From contig JACJYB010000001.1 of the NCBI GenBank assembly GCA_020636355.1, positions 620,001-684,000 of the forward strand: a stretch of DNA of 64,000 nt, in the 5' to 3' direction. The translations under genes and the position numbers were made by a program. Source of the stretch: Lewinellaceae bacterium. GTDB lineage: Bacteria > Bacteroidota > Bacteroidia > Chitinophagales > Saprospiraceae. The notes under the pieces were generated by a model, which was not told the DNA's origin, did no database searches, and saw only the letters and a program-made list of their open reading frames with translations. Below, piece by piece: positions 15,696 through 24,952 of this stretch; position 1 is the first letter of the stretch, and each line of letters opens with the position of its first letter.

Positions 15696-17622
15696 AATCC
15701 GTTTTTAGATTGGCTGGTAAATGGTTGGCTACTTTTCGGATCTCATCCTGATGGACGACTTCTTTCTTAATGAGCAGCTCCGCCAGTTCATTGAGCTGAT
15801 GCCGGTGGTTGTTGAGAATCTCCTTCGCTTTGACATAGGCATCATCGATCAGCGAGCGAACTTCGTGATCAATGATTTCCGCTGTTTTTTCACTGTAAGG
15901 CTTGACCAGGTTTTGATCACCATGGCCTGTCGAGTCGTAAAAGCTTATAGGTCCCAGGGCATTGCTGAGGCCATAATAGACGACCATCCCGTATGCCTGC
16001 TTCGTGGCCTTCTCCAAATCGTCCAGCGCATTGGAGGATAGGTCTCCGAAGACCAGTTCCTCGGCAGCTCTTCCTCCCAATGCCATGCAGATGGTGTCCA
16101 GAAATTCTTCCCGGGTGACGATTTGATGTTCTTCCGGAATGTACCAGGCTGCTCCCAGGGATTTGCCCCGAGGGATGATGGATACCTTGAGCGCTGGTGT
16201 GGCATGGGGCAGAAACCAGCCTGTAATGACGTGGCCGGATTCATGAAAAGCAATGCGGCGTTTTTCTGCAGGAGTGATGACTTTGCTTTTTTTCTCCAGG
16301 CCACCTACCACGCGGTCGATGGCATTAAAAAAGTCTTCCTGTTCGACGGCTTCTTTCTCAGACCTTGCGGCAATCAGCGCAGCTTCATTACAAATATTGG
16401 CAATATCGGCCCCGGAAAAACCTGGAGTTTGATAGGCCAATTGATCAACATTTACATCCGTGCCGATGGTCAGGGGTTTAAGATGAACCAGGAAAATCGC
16501 CTTGCGTTCGTTGATGTTTGGTAATTCCAGGTGGATGTGCCGATCAAACCGTCCGGGTCTCAATAATGCGCTATCCAGGATATCCCCCCGGTTGGTTGCA
16601 GCCAAAACGATGACGCCGGAGCTGGTATCAAATCCATCCAGTTCCGCCAGCAATTGATTCAGGGTACTATCTCTTTCGTCGTTTGATTGCAGAGAGTAAG
16701 CTTTACCCCGCATCCGGCCAATGGTATCAATTTCGTCAATAAATACAATGGAGGGCGCTTTGGCTTTGGCCTTGGCGAATAAGTCTCTCATCCGCGCCGC
16801 CCCAACCCCTACAAACATTTCGATGAATTCTGAACCGGAAAGGGAAAAGAAAGGCACACCAGCCTCTCCGGCGACCGCTTTTGCCAGCAGCGTTTTACCG
16901 GTGCCCGGTGGGCCTACCAGCAAAATTCCCTTGGGGATCTTGGCCCCCAGCCGGGTATAAAAAGAAGGGTTTTTCAGGAACTTGACGATTTCGTAAATCT
17001 CTTCCTTCGCTTCCTCCATGCCGGCTACCTGATCAAAAGTCGTCTTACTCTGGGTTCCGATTTCAGTCACTCTGGCCGGTGATTGTCCAAACTTAAACAG
17101 ATTTGAATTCAGGCTTTGCATCCCTGAAGACGTACTGCGCAGCAATCTGGACCAGATGAAAACAATCAACAGAAAAGGAAGTACCCACAGAATAACGTTC
17201 CATCCCCAATTACGCTCGGTAACATAGGTCACCGGTACGCGGTCTGCAATCGGCACATTTTGTTCTGCCTCCCGGAGCTGGTCATAAAATACCTCGACCG
17301 ATCCGATGGAGAAATTGTAAAGCGGTATCACCATGTTTTTAGGCCTTGATTTAGCCTGTTCCGCATATTTCGGATCGGATAATTTTACTGGCTTGATGTA
17401 AACGTTCACCTTTTGGCCGTTGATTACGACCAGTTTGTCCACATCACGTGGCACGAGCATGTTTTCAACAAAATAGTTCCATGTAATTTCTTGGGGTATC
17501 GAATCATTCCTGTACCAGACAAAAAGAAACAGCAGGAGCGTGAGCAGGATATAAATCACATAAACCCCACCTGGTTTTTTCAGGTGTGATTTCGGATCCC
17601 TCGAATCAAGTTTCTTTTGCAT
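15670..17622 (-). CDS. ftsH: ATP-dependent membrane zinc metalloprotease FtsH
   Basis: 650 residues, full length. Membrane helices at about 20-37 and 141-158 flank a periplasmic domain. The AAA domain shows Walker A GPPGTGKT (237-244), Walker B IVFIDEID (292-299) and the second region of homology (ATNRGDILDSALLRPGRFD). The zinc site is HESGH (460-464). FtsH degrades misfolded membrane proteins and short-lived regulators from the cytoplasmic face. Its 3' end overlaps a HAD/ATPase fusion gene, an uncommon partner. The start faces a P-type ATPase across a 135-bp region holding a TGAT-N4-ATCA dyad. A second ftsH elsewhere in the genome is possible, since accessory copies often travel with stress genes. 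Family certain. Confidence 0.96.
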   Translation of the reverse strand: MQKKLDSRDPKSHLKKPGGVYVIYILLTLLLFLFVWYRNDSIPQEITWNYFVENMLVPRDVDKLVVINGQKVNVYIKPVKLSDPKYAEQAKSRPKNMVIPLYNFSIGSVEVFYDQLREAEQNVPIADRVPVTYVTERNWGWNVILWVLPFLLIVFIWSRLLRSTSSGMQSLNSNLFKFGQSPARVTEIGTQSKTTFDQVAGMEEAKEEIYEIVKFLKNPSFYTRLGAKIPKGILLVGPPGTGKTLLAKAVAGEAGVPFFSLSGSEFIEMFVGVGAARMRDLFAKAKAKAPSIVFIDEIDTIGRMRGKAYSLQSNDERDSTLNQLLAELDGFDTSSGVIVLAATNRGDILDSALLRPGRFDRHIHLELPNINERKAIFLVHLKPLTIGTDVNVDQLAYQTPGFSGADIANICNEAALIAARSEKEAVEQEDFFNAIDRVVGGLEKKSKVITPAEKRRIAFHESGHVITGWFLPHATPALKVSIIPRGKSLGAAWYIPEEHQIVTREEFLDTICMALGGRAAEELVFGDLSSNALDDLEKATKQAYGMVVYYGLSNALGPISFYDSTGHGDQNLVKPYSEKTAEIIDHEVRSLIDDAYVKAKEILNNHRHQLNELAELLIKKEVVHQDEIRKVANHLPANLKTDYVSQCRSI

Positions 17623-17697
17623 CGGTTAGTTTCCTGACCTGTTTCAGTATGGAATATCTTTTACACTTTTGATATCAATTTCTGTCAAATTGAGCTA

Positions 17698-17709
17698 TGA
17701 TTTGCATCA
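17698..17709. promoter_or_regulatory. CRP/FNR-like palindrome TGAT-TTGC-ATCA
   Basis: A perfect TGAT-N4-ATCA dyad in the divergent promoter region, 48 bp from the P-type ATPase start and 75 bp from the ftsH start. This is a position where an FNR/CRP-type activator could act on either gene. The flanking bases are A and T, extending the dyad by one pair to ATGAT-N4-ATCAT. Confidence 0.45.
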
Positions 17710-17757
17710 TTTACAGGCATTCTTAGAACCTCCTCTTTCGGGAGAGGTGATCCTGTT

Positions 17758-20427
17758 ATGAAATCATTTCCAAATGGATTGGGGGAAGTACTGAATGCCA
17801 CCGGTTTCGCTTCAATGCCGGTTGAGGAGGCGGTATTGCGGTTGGAAACGGATGTTATTAAGGGACTTAGCGAGGCTGAAGTCAGGAAAAGAAGACGCCA
17901 TTATGGATATAATATCCTTAAGAAGGAGGACTCTAAGTCTGCTTTCGCCATTCTTATCGAACAATTTCTCAGTCCGATCGTATGGATTCTGATCGTGGCG
18001 GCCGCTGCTTCTTTTGCCTTTAGTGAATGGGCCGAAGGGATAGCTATTACCGCCCTGATCATTATCAATTCGGCAATAGGCTTTTTTATGGAATGGCAAG
18101 CCGTTCGCTCCATGGATGCGCTTCGGAAATTAAGCCGTTCTTCAGCGAGTGTTCTTCGGGATGGCCTGTTCCGGACGATAGATTCGCGGGAATTGGTTCC
18201 CGGAGATGTCTTGTATTTGGAAGCCGGAGATATTGTCACAGCAGACGCCCGTATTGTTCAGGTTGCACGCCTTCAGATCGATGAAGCCATGTTAACCGGA
18301 GAATCTTTCCCGGTCTACAAGAGTTTCGAGTCCGGCAAGGAATATCTAAAGCCGGAGGACCAGAAGAACATTGCATTTGCCGGCACGACTGTCGTCCGGG
18401 GGCATGGCAAAGCGGTTGTTTTCGCAACGGGGAACCGCACGGTCCTCGGTAGCATTACCCATCTTGCCCAGGTGACCCAAAAAGGCATCACGCCACTTGA
18501 AAAACGACTTAATAACCTGACCAGACAATTGATTTGGATCACGCTGTGTATTGCCGCTCTGGTCATAGTTGTCGGTATGATTCGGGGTAACGAATGGATT
18601 ACGATGTTGGAAACCGGCATTGCTCTTGCCATTGCTGCTATCCCCGAAGGATTACCGGTAATCGCCACCATAACCCTGGCCAGAGGGATGATGCTCATGG
18701 CGCAAAAGCAAGTCATCGTCAAGTCTCTGGAAGCGGTCCAGACTTTGGGCGAGACCAGCATCATCCTGACCGATAAAACAGGAACGTTGACCGAAAACCA
18801 AATGCAATTGGCCAAGTTGGTTTTGCCTGAGAAACACAGCCGGATCGTTCAATTCAACCCCCAGAAACAGACGGATGATCTGCAGGTACACTGGCTGTTG
18901 TCGGTCGGTTTTTTGGTAAATGATTCTAAAATTGAAAATGGGAAGTGGAGTGGAGACCCATTGGATGTCGCGTTGATCTCAGCCGCGATAGCGCACGGAC
19001 TGGATCCTGTTGGATTATCTGCTGAATTTCCCCGTGTGCAGGAAATTCCTTTTGATCCCGAGTTGAAATGGATGGCAACCGTACATCAGATCCAGGGAGA
19101 TTTTTTGGTCTGTGTCAAGGGTGCAGCGGATGTTTTGCTGCCCGAATGCCGACGATGGGGAAGCGGCCGGGATATCATTGCCCCTTTTGTTCAGTACGAT
19201 GCCTGGATGCAAAAGCATAACGATTTGGCTGCCCAGGGTTACCGACTGATTGCGCTGGCTTACGCCCGGAAGCAGGAACTACCGGTAGCAGACTCGATTC
19301 TCGATGACCTGGTCTTTCTGGGAATAGCAGCCTTTCAGGACCCTGCACGGAAAGACATCCGGCAGGCCATTGAAGCATGCCGGGAAGCGGGGATCCGGGT
19401 TGTAATGGTTACCGGCGATCATCCGGATACGGCCGGACATATTGCCAAACAGGTTCACCTGGTCGCGCCGGACGAGGTCTGCCTTAAAATGACCGGCAAG
19501 AGTTTCGATGCTAGCCGGGATAAAGAGTCGGACCGGCAAGCCTGGCAAAATACACAGGTCTTCGCCCGGATTAATCCGGCGCAGAAACTAGAATTGGTCA
19601 AGATCTTTCAGGACAACGGCTATGTGGTAGGTATGACCGGAGACGGAGTCAACGATGCTTTAGCATTAAAAAAAGCTGATGTCGGTATTGCTATGGGTAT
19701 CCGGGGCACTGGGGCCGCTAAGGAAGCAGCGGATATTATCCTCAAAGACGACGCCTTTGCCTCCATCGTTTTAGCCATCCGCAGCGGACGGGTCATCTTT
19801 GATAACATTCGTCAGTTTATCCTCTATTTATTATCCTGCAACTTAAGCGAATTGCTGGTTATTGGTGTTGCAATAGTAGCAGGGATGCCTTTGCCCTTGC
19901 TGCCTTTGCAGATCTTGTTTCTTAATGTAGTAACCGACGTATTTCCGGCACTTGCCCTTGGCATGAACAAAGGACAACAGCATGTCATGCGGGTACCTCC
20001 ACGGACCAGACTGGAACCAATCATAACCACTCAAGACTGGCACTCGATCACCATTTATGCCCTTGCCATCACCTTCGGGGTGATCGGTATTGAGGTTTTT
20101 AGTTTGCAGATCCTTGCCGCACCGCCCGGAATGGTTGTTAATTATACTTTTTACACATTGATCTTTGCCCAGTTATGGAACGTTTTCAATTTGCCCGGGC
20201 GTCAGTCCTCTTTTTGGAGCAATCCCATTATCCTTAATCCTTACATCTGGGCTGCCCTGGCCTTATGCGGATTATTGGTCGGAGGCGCGCTTCTCTGGAA
20301 TCCGGTTCGCGAAGTTCTTGGCCTTCGTTTTTTGCCAGCGATCGGATGGGTCTATGTCCTTGTGTTCAGTCTCTTACCTGTTGGTTTAATCCAACTATTG
20401 AAGCGGGCCTTGCGGATCATTCATTAA
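17758..20427 (+). CDS. Cation-transporting P-type ATPase (P2, Ca2+/Na+-like)
   Basis: 889 residues with complete P2-type architecture. N-terminal cation-ATPase motif (residues 20-60), actuator TGES at 180-183, PEGLP in M4 (296-300), phosphorylation site DKTGTLT (Asp339), hinge TGDGVND (627-633), and six C-terminal membrane helices from about 680. PEGLP with the following VIATITLARGMMLMAQKQVIVK groups it with SERCA/PMR1-like pumps that export Ca2+ or related ions. M6 reads LFLNVVTDVFPALALGMNK (family: NxxTDxxPAxALG), keeping the metal-binding Asn and Asp. It is divergent from ftsH and followed by a universal stress protein on the same strand, a pairing typical of stress gene groups. The ion is inferred. 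Confidence 0.92.
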   Translation: MKSFPNGLGEVLNATGFASMPVEEAVLRLETDVIKGLSEAEVRKRRRHYGYNILKKEDSKSAFAILIEQFLSPIVWILIVAAAASFAFSEWAEGIAITALIIINSAIGFFMEWQAVRSMDALRKLSRSSASVLRDGLFRTIDSRELVPGDVLYLEAGDIVTADARIVQVARLQIDEAMLTGESFPVYKSFESGKEYLKPEDQKNIAFAGTTVVRGHGKAVVFATGNRTVLGSITHLAQVTQKGITPLEKRLNNLTRQLIWITLCIAALVIVVGMIRGNEWITMLETGIALAIAAIPEGLPVIATITLARGMMLMAQKQVIVKSLEAVQTLGETSIILTDKTGTLTENQMQLAKLVLPEKHSRIVQFNPQKQTDDLQVHWLLSVGFLVNDSKIENGKWSGDPLDVALISAAIAHGLDPVGLSAEFPRVQEIPFDPELKWMATVHQIQGDFLVCVKGAADVLLPECRRWGSGRDIIAPFVQYDAWMQKHNDLAAQGYRLIALAYARKQELPVADSILDDLVFLGIAAFQDPARKDIRQAIEACREAGIRVVMVTGDHPDTAGHIAKQVHLVAPDEVCLKMTGKSFDASRDKESDRQAWQNTQVFARINPAQKLELVKIFQDNGYVVGMTGDGVNDALALKKADVGIAMGIRGTGAAKEAADIILKDDAFASIVLAIRSGRVIFDNIRQFILYLLSCNLSELLVIGVAIVAGMPLPLLPLQILFLNVVTDVFPALALGMNKGQQHVMRVPPRTRLEPIITTQDWHSITIYALAITFGVIGIEVFSLQILAAPPGMVVNYTFYTLIFAQLWNVFNLPGRQSSFWSNPIILNPYIWAALALCGLLVGGALLWNPVREVLGLRFLPAIGWVYVLVFSLLPVGLIQLLKRALRIIH

Positions 20428-20459
20428 TAGGTATACCCGTTATGATTTCTTTTGACGAT

Positions 20460-20471
20460 TGATCCAGATCA
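20460..20471. promoter_or_regulatory. CRP/FNR-like palindrome TGAT-CCAG-ATCA
   Basis: A perfect TGAT-N4-ATCA dyad, preceded by T (TTGAT-N4-ATCAT), 68 bp upstream of the universal stress protein start. Core sequence TGATCCAGATCA differs by one base from TGATACAGATCA (50858) and from TGACCCAGATCA (62637), supporting a shared protein-binding site. Confidence 0.5.
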
Positions 20472-20539
20472 TTGAGTTTTAACAATAAATGATTCAAATT
20501 AAAGGAGACTGAGATTAAGGGCCTTATAAACTACAGATT

Positions 20540-21466
20540 ATGAAAAAGATCATATTGTTAACGGACTTTTCCTGGAACGCAGATCATGCCATCGAATATG
20601 CGATGCAATGGTTCGATTCCAAATACACCCAGGGTCCTTTGGATTTCATACTCGTTCATGTAGCGCCAGGAGTACCTGCTATCCCTACCTATCCCTTTTT
20701 GACCTCTTTGGTCTCTACCGAGGATTTACTCAAAGAGGAAACCGAACAATTGCATGCGGTATGTGCACATTTCAGCAGCAAGTATCCGCATTTCCGGTTT
20801 CGTGAAATGCTGATCATTGGAAAAGCGGTTGATTCAATCTGTTCCATGGTCCGGCAGGAACATCCGGATCTGGTGGTCATGGGAACCAAGGGATTTACCG
20901 GACTGACCCGGATGATCATGGGGTCTACTACGCTGGAGGTGCTTAAGAAAGCTCATTGCAGGATGTTGATTGTACCTTCCGGCGCTACTTTGGATCTGCC
21001 CGATAAAGTGGTGATCGGAGCCAATCATCTGACTGCGGATCAAATGCATATTCTAAATCCGGTCCGGCAGATGGTAGAAGCCTGGAATCCCGAATTAGAG
21101 GTTGTCCGCGTGATAACTCCCAGGGAGCTGGATGACGTAGTGGATGATGTGGTCGTGCAACGGGTCGAACATTTTGTCAATTCCAAGCGGTTGCATTTTA
21201 CCACGCTTCAACACGTCAGTGCAGAAGATGGCCTTGAAGAGTTCATCGAGGCGCAAAAGGCTAATTTGCTGGTGTTGATTGGTCAGGAACGGGGATTTTT
21301 GTTGAATCTTTTCCATCATAGTGTCAGCAAAGAGATGATCATCCATGCCCGGGTGCCGGTGCTTATCCTACATACTCAGGAATGGGAAGTCACCGGTGAA
21401 CGCGCTGAACATGATCATGAAGCAGAGCATTCGGTAGCTCTGGAGTCGGGTTCATTCATCGACTGA
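20540..21466 (+). CDS. Universal stress protein, tandem UspA domains
   Basis: 308 residues forming two Usp modules (about 1-150 and 151-280). The first begins KKIILLTDFSWNADHAIEYAMQW and carries the nucleotide-binding signature G-x2-G-x9-G-S/T (GTKGFTGLTRMIMGSTT) followed by CRMLIVPSG. The second module (VVIGANHL onwards) lacks a clear ATP motif. Usp proteins are cytoplasmic and accumulate in starvation, hypoxia or stationary phase. It lies 112 bp after the P-type ATPase, with a CRP/FNR-like dyad in between, so it may have its own promoter. The stop is 3 bp from the stop of the convergent kamA-like gene. A second Usp protein is encoded at 54.2 kb. Confidence 0.93.
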   Translation: MKKIILLTDFSWNADHAIEYAMQWFDSKYTQGPLDFILVHVAPGVPAIPTYPFLTSLVSTEDLLKEETEQLHAVCAHFSSKYPHFRFREMLIIGKAVDSICSMVRQEHPDLVVMGTKGFTGLTRMIMGSTTLEVLKKAHCRMLIVPSGATLDLPDKVVIGANHLTADQMHILNPVRQMVEAWNPELEVVRVITPRELDDVVDDVVVQRVEHFVNSKRLHFTTLQHVSAEDGLEEFIEAQKANLLVLIGQERGFLLNLFHHSVSKEMIIHARVPVLILHTQEWEVTGERAEHDHEAEHSVALESGSFID

Positions 21467-21469
21467 ACG

Positions 21470-22792
21470 TCAGTTCATGCCCAACACGTGATTTGATTCT
21501 TCGAAAAAAAAGTGTTCCTGGTTAAATGCCGGAGTGAGGTCATCCAACCAGAAGGCTTCTGCGTCATAGGAAGCAAAAAATGGCTTGCCAACCCATTCAG
21601 GATTTCTACTTTGGATAAAACGCAGGTTTAAATAGTTCTCATTTCCTATTTGTACGGTTCCAAGGATCTGTATCTTGCCAGGTCCCGCAGACATACTTGG
21701 CCCCCGAACGGTCCGGGCTAACCCGCTTACTTGTTGGTAGGCTTCCCGGTAAATCCGGTGGCAGCGTTCGAGTGGAACTGCGAAATAAGACTGGGCGCCA
21801 GTATCTCGGGCGATGAACATATAATAGGGAATGCATCCAAGACTTACCTGCTTACGCCACATGTCCCGCCATGCGTGTGGATGGTCGTTGATGTGTCTCA
21901 TAATCGGTGATTGAGTGCGAATGACGGCTCCCGTATTACGGATCCTTCGGATTGCTTTTTCTACGGCAGGTGTCTCCAACTCACGTACATGGTTAAAGTG
22001 GGCCATGAACGAGAGGTGGTACCCTTGTTTTACAACGCGCTCAAAGAGGCGTAGCATCTCGTCCGCATCAGGATCGGTAAGGAATTTGTAGGGCCAATAC
22101 CCTAATACTTTCGACCCTATTCGTATGCTTCTTAGGTTGGGTATCTTTTGAGTTAAAAGTGGCTCCAGGTAGGCTTCCATTCTGCTTGCACGCATGATCA
22201 TCGGATCGCCTCCGGTGAAAAGGACATCGGAGACCTTCGAATTGGCCCTAATGTAGTCCGCCAGCGTTCGCGATTCTTGCATTGCAAACTTAAGACCATC
22301 CATACCTACAAACTGTGGCCAGCGGAAACAAAATGTACAATACGCATGGCAGGTTTGGCTCTGATTAGGGAAAAAAAGTACAGTTTCCCGGTATTTGTGC
22401 TGTATTCCTTTCAAGCGTGTGTTTTTGAATACCGGCACATTATGTTCTAATTGTCCGGCAGGGTGGGGATTGAGATTATGGCGGATAGCATTCACCAAAT
22501 GATTTAGTTCGGTTTTGGATGCCCCTGACTTCAAGGCCTGTGCTACGGATTGAAAGTCCTGGGGGGCCAGCATACCCTTTTGGGGGAAAGTCAATTGAAA
22601 GATGGGGTCATGAGGCAGGTCCGACCAATCGATCAATTCATCCAGCACATAATTGTTCACTTTGAAAGGCAGTACTTGTCCCACGACCTCGACATGGTGT
22701 TTCTGTGCTGGAGTAAGGTTTCTTTCAATCAGTTCGTTTTTCTTAAAATTAGCCAAGGTAATGGCCTTGTACTTTGGCGGCTGATGCAGCAT
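21470..22792 (-). CDS. KamA-family radical SAM aminomutase-like protein
   Basis: 440 residues. The radical SAM cluster motif C-x3-C-x2-C is at 148-155 (CHAYCTFC), followed by FRWPQFVG as in lysine 2,3-aminomutases. A glycine-rich GGDPM SAM-binding motif follows. The late SAGPGKIQI segment contains the Lys that holds pyridoxal phosphate in the family. Family members interconvert alpha- and beta-lysine or lysylate elongation factor P; some make compatible solutes. The exact substrate cannot be told apart from sequence alone. It is larger than EpmB (about 340), so an EF-P role is less likely. The gene is convergent with the upstream Usp gene and monocistronic. Confidence 0.88.
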   Translation of the reverse strand: MLHQPPKYKAITLANFKKNELIERNLTPAQKHHVEVVGQVLPFKVNNYVLDELIDWSDLPHDPIFQLTFPQKGMLAPQDFQSVAQALKSGASKTELNHLVNAIRHNLNPHPAGQLEHNVPVFKNTRLKGIQHKYRETVLFFPNQSQTCHAYCTFCFRWPQFVGMDGLKFAMQESRTLADYIRANSKVSDVLFTGGDPMIMRASRMEAYLEPLLTQKIPNLRSIRIGSKVLGYWPYKFLTDPDADEMLRLFERVVKQGYHLSFMAHFNHVRELETPAVEKAIRRIRNTGAVIRTQSPIMRHINDHPHAWRDMWRKQVSLGCIPYYMFIARDTGAQSYFAVPLERCHRIYREAYQQVSGLARTVRGPSMSAGPGKIQILGTVQIGNENYLNLRFIQSRNPEWVGKPFFASYDAEAFWLDDLTPAFNQEHFFFEESNHVLGMN

Positions 22793-23072
22793 GTTTCAAT
22801 TATTTTTCACTGTAAAAAAAATAGCACTCCAGTACCAAGCTGGAATAGAAGTGGGACATACCATAAGCATGGACATCCGGCGGTGTGCGTAGTGCCGGAA
22901 CGTTAAGGTACTCAATAATAGCGGCGCATCCTAACAGGATGACCTCTACTACACTAAAAGGTTGATCACCGGAGAGATAATAATTTGCATAATCTCACTA
23001 CATTCCTTAACATTGGCGCCAGACAAAAAAATTCCGGATAGGATGATTCCAATTGCGTTTCCCAAGGCAAAA

Positions 23073-24059
23073 ATGGCAGCAAAAGACCAGACCATTTTGG
23101 CGGCAGATGTTGGCGGTACAAAAACCAATCTGTCTCTTTTTACCGTCGAAGATGGTGCGATGCGTTTTATCCGGGAAGGATCCTACCGGTCATCTCAATA
23201 TCCTTCATTTGTCGATATCGTCAAGATCTTTCATGCTGGTGTCGCTTTACCAGACCGGATCTGTGTCGGATTTGCCGGCCCGGTGATCCGGGGTGAAGCG
23301 GAGGGGACGAATTTGGCCTGGGGGATCAGTTCCACCAAGGTTACCCAGGAACTGGGCATCAAGAAAGTATCCATCATCAATGACCTGGAAGCAAATGCCT
23401 ACGGATTGGCGGCGTTGCAGGAGCATGAGGTCCTGGTCATCAATGAAGGGGATAAAGATCTCAAAGGCAATGCAGCCATCATCTCTCCGGGCACCGGCCT
23501 GGGTGAGGCAGGATTGTTCTGGGATGGCAAAGGTCTCCATCCTTTTGCTACGGAAGGTGGTCACTGTGATTTTTATCCGCGCACTGAAATCGATGTGGAG
23601 TTATTTCTCTACCTGCGTAGTACCTATGAGCACATCAGTTGGGAACGGCTGTTGTCCGGGGCAGGCATATTTACCATTTATAAGTTTTTGCGTGACATCC
23701 GCAATCTGGATGAACCTTTATGGATGTCCAGGAAAATGGCACAGGAAGATCCAGCCCAGGTGATCAGTGAAGGTGCCATGAAGGAAGAGCATATTGCCCT
23801 GGAAACGTATCAACTCTTTTTGCGCTACCTGGCAGAAGAATCGGCTAATCTTGCACTGAAGATTAAGTCCACGGGCGGGTTATTTATCGGTGGAGGTATT
23901 GTTCCGAAAATTCTGCCGATGCTCGACCAAAGAGTTTTCCTGAGCCATTTTTTACATAGCGGACGGCTGAAAACCTTGCTGGAAAAAGTACCCGTTTACG
24001 TGATCCTTAATGATAAAACGGCGCTTTGGGGTGCTGCTTATTATGCGGCTTATTCCTGA
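23073..24059 (+). CDS. glk: Glucokinase
   Basis: Start chosen at 23073 (MAAKDQTILAADVGGTKT), preceded by AAGG; ATGs at 22962 and 23043 would add residues with no family counterpart. From 23073 the protein is 328 residues, the usual size for proteobacterial-type glucokinase. The phosphate-1 motif is DVGGTKT (residues 12-18). The sugar-site sequences are INDLEANAYGL and PGTGLGEAGLFWDGKGLHPFATEGGH, with an EGGH active-site signature. A C-terminal GGLFIGGGIVPKI adenosine loop is present. It phosphorylates glucose at the entry to glycolysis; other glycolytic genes here (gap, pgk, pyk) lie far away. Family assignment is firm; substrate specificity follows the family. Confidence 0.93.
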   Translation: MAAKDQTILAADVGGTKTNLSLFTVEDGAMRFIREGSYRSSQYPSFVDIVKIFHAGVALPDRICVGFAGPVIRGEAEGTNLAWGISSTKVTQELGIKKVSIINDLEANAYGLAALQEHEVLVINEGDKDLKGNAAIISPGTGLGEAGLFWDGKGLHPFATEGGHCDFYPRTEIDVELFLYLRSTYEHISWERLLSGAGIFTIYKFLRDIRNLDEPLWMSRKMAQEDPAQVISEGAMKEEHIALETYQLFLRYLAEESANLALKIKSTGGLFIGGGIVPKILPMLDQRVFLSHFLHSGRLKTLLEKVPVYVILNDKTALWGAAYYAAYS

Positions 24060-24163
24060 TAAGGTCCGGTAAATTATTAAACCGGGAATAAATAACATTT
24101 TTAGGTTGCCACCTGACTTAATCGGTATATGCTAAACATGCAGATGCACGTTTTAGGTTGGTG

Positions 24164-24688
24164 TCATTTCTTTTTGCCCAGATAAAATTGCAGGCCAACA
24201 CCAAAACCTAAATTAAATTCTCCAAATGCATTATCGGCGTACAGTTGAGTTTCCAGACCGATGTGTTTATTGATGAAATAGGTGTGTCCCACGCCCAGGC
24301 CGATGTAAGGATCCAATGTGTGATGGTTTGAATCCGAATAAATGCTTTTACTAAACTGTACGCCTGCATTCAGTTGGGTGAAAAGGGCAGCATTTTCTTT
24401 AATGGCAAAGTAATATCGGGCATAAGGCGATAGCATGTAATTGCTGCTTTTGAAATTTTTATTTATCGAGCCATTTACCGATCCATTTATTCCCAAAGCC
24501 AGCTTATTGCCCACAAAATAGCCGATGTTGGGATTAAATTGGAAAAGCATGGTCCCCGATGATAGCCGGGAATGATAATGCAAATTCAGATTGCCTCCGA
24601 GCAGGTAATTCCCCCGGGCAACCTGTGCGTTTGACGAGACGGAAAATAATGACAGGAAAAAAATAAATCCGATGATCGTGTTTTTCAT
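24164..24688 (-). CDS. Small outer-membrane beta-barrel protein
   Basis: 174 residues. A signal peptide (about 1-21, ending SSNAQ) is followed by amphipathic strands of a single eight-stranded barrel: ARGNYLLGGNLNLHYHS, MLFQFNPNIGYFVGNKLALGINGSV, YMLSPYARYYFAIKENAALFTQLNAGVQFSKS, TLDPYIGLGVGHTYFINKHIGLETQLYADNAF, and a final FNLGFGVGLQFYLGKK strand. The closing aromatic pattern suits BAM-dependent insertion. It resembles PorT/OmpW-sized Bacteroidota barrels, but no specific function can be assigned. Monocistronic, with a 264-bp A/T-rich upstream region. Confidence 0.8.
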   Translation of the reverse strand: MKNTIIGFIFFLSLFSVSSNAQVARGNYLLGGNLNLHYHSRLSSGTMLFQFNPNIGYFVGNKLALGINGSVNGSINKNFKSSNYMLSPYARYYFAIKENAALFTQLNAGVQFSKSIYSDSNHHTLDPYIGLGVGHTYFINKHIGLETQLYADNAFGEFNLGFGVGLQFYLGKKK

Positions 24689-24952
24689 TGGTAGCGATTT
24701 GAAAGTGGTTAAATAAACAGGAAATAGGTGATTTTAATTCGTGCAATATTTCCTGCTTTAATAACGCCTCGCTCCTCCGGCAAGTGAATTAAATTAAATC
24801 CAAGCGGATATAATTAACGAATTATTAACCTGGGTTAAAATCAAAAAATCGCAACCGATTCTATTCCATGATTCTGGCTGAAAGAAATAACGACGATCCG
24901 TTTTCTTTTTGTTTCTTTGGTAGCATCACTTAATTATTGTTTTTTATTCGGA

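Noticed and set aside
20608..20640. tRNA-like TTCGATTCC motif
   Set aside because: It lies inside a universal stress protein gene and no cloverleaf can be drawn around it.
22962..23073. Upstream start for glucokinase
   Set aside because: The added 37 residues have no counterpart in the family, whereas 23073 gives the standard N-terminus and follows AAGG.
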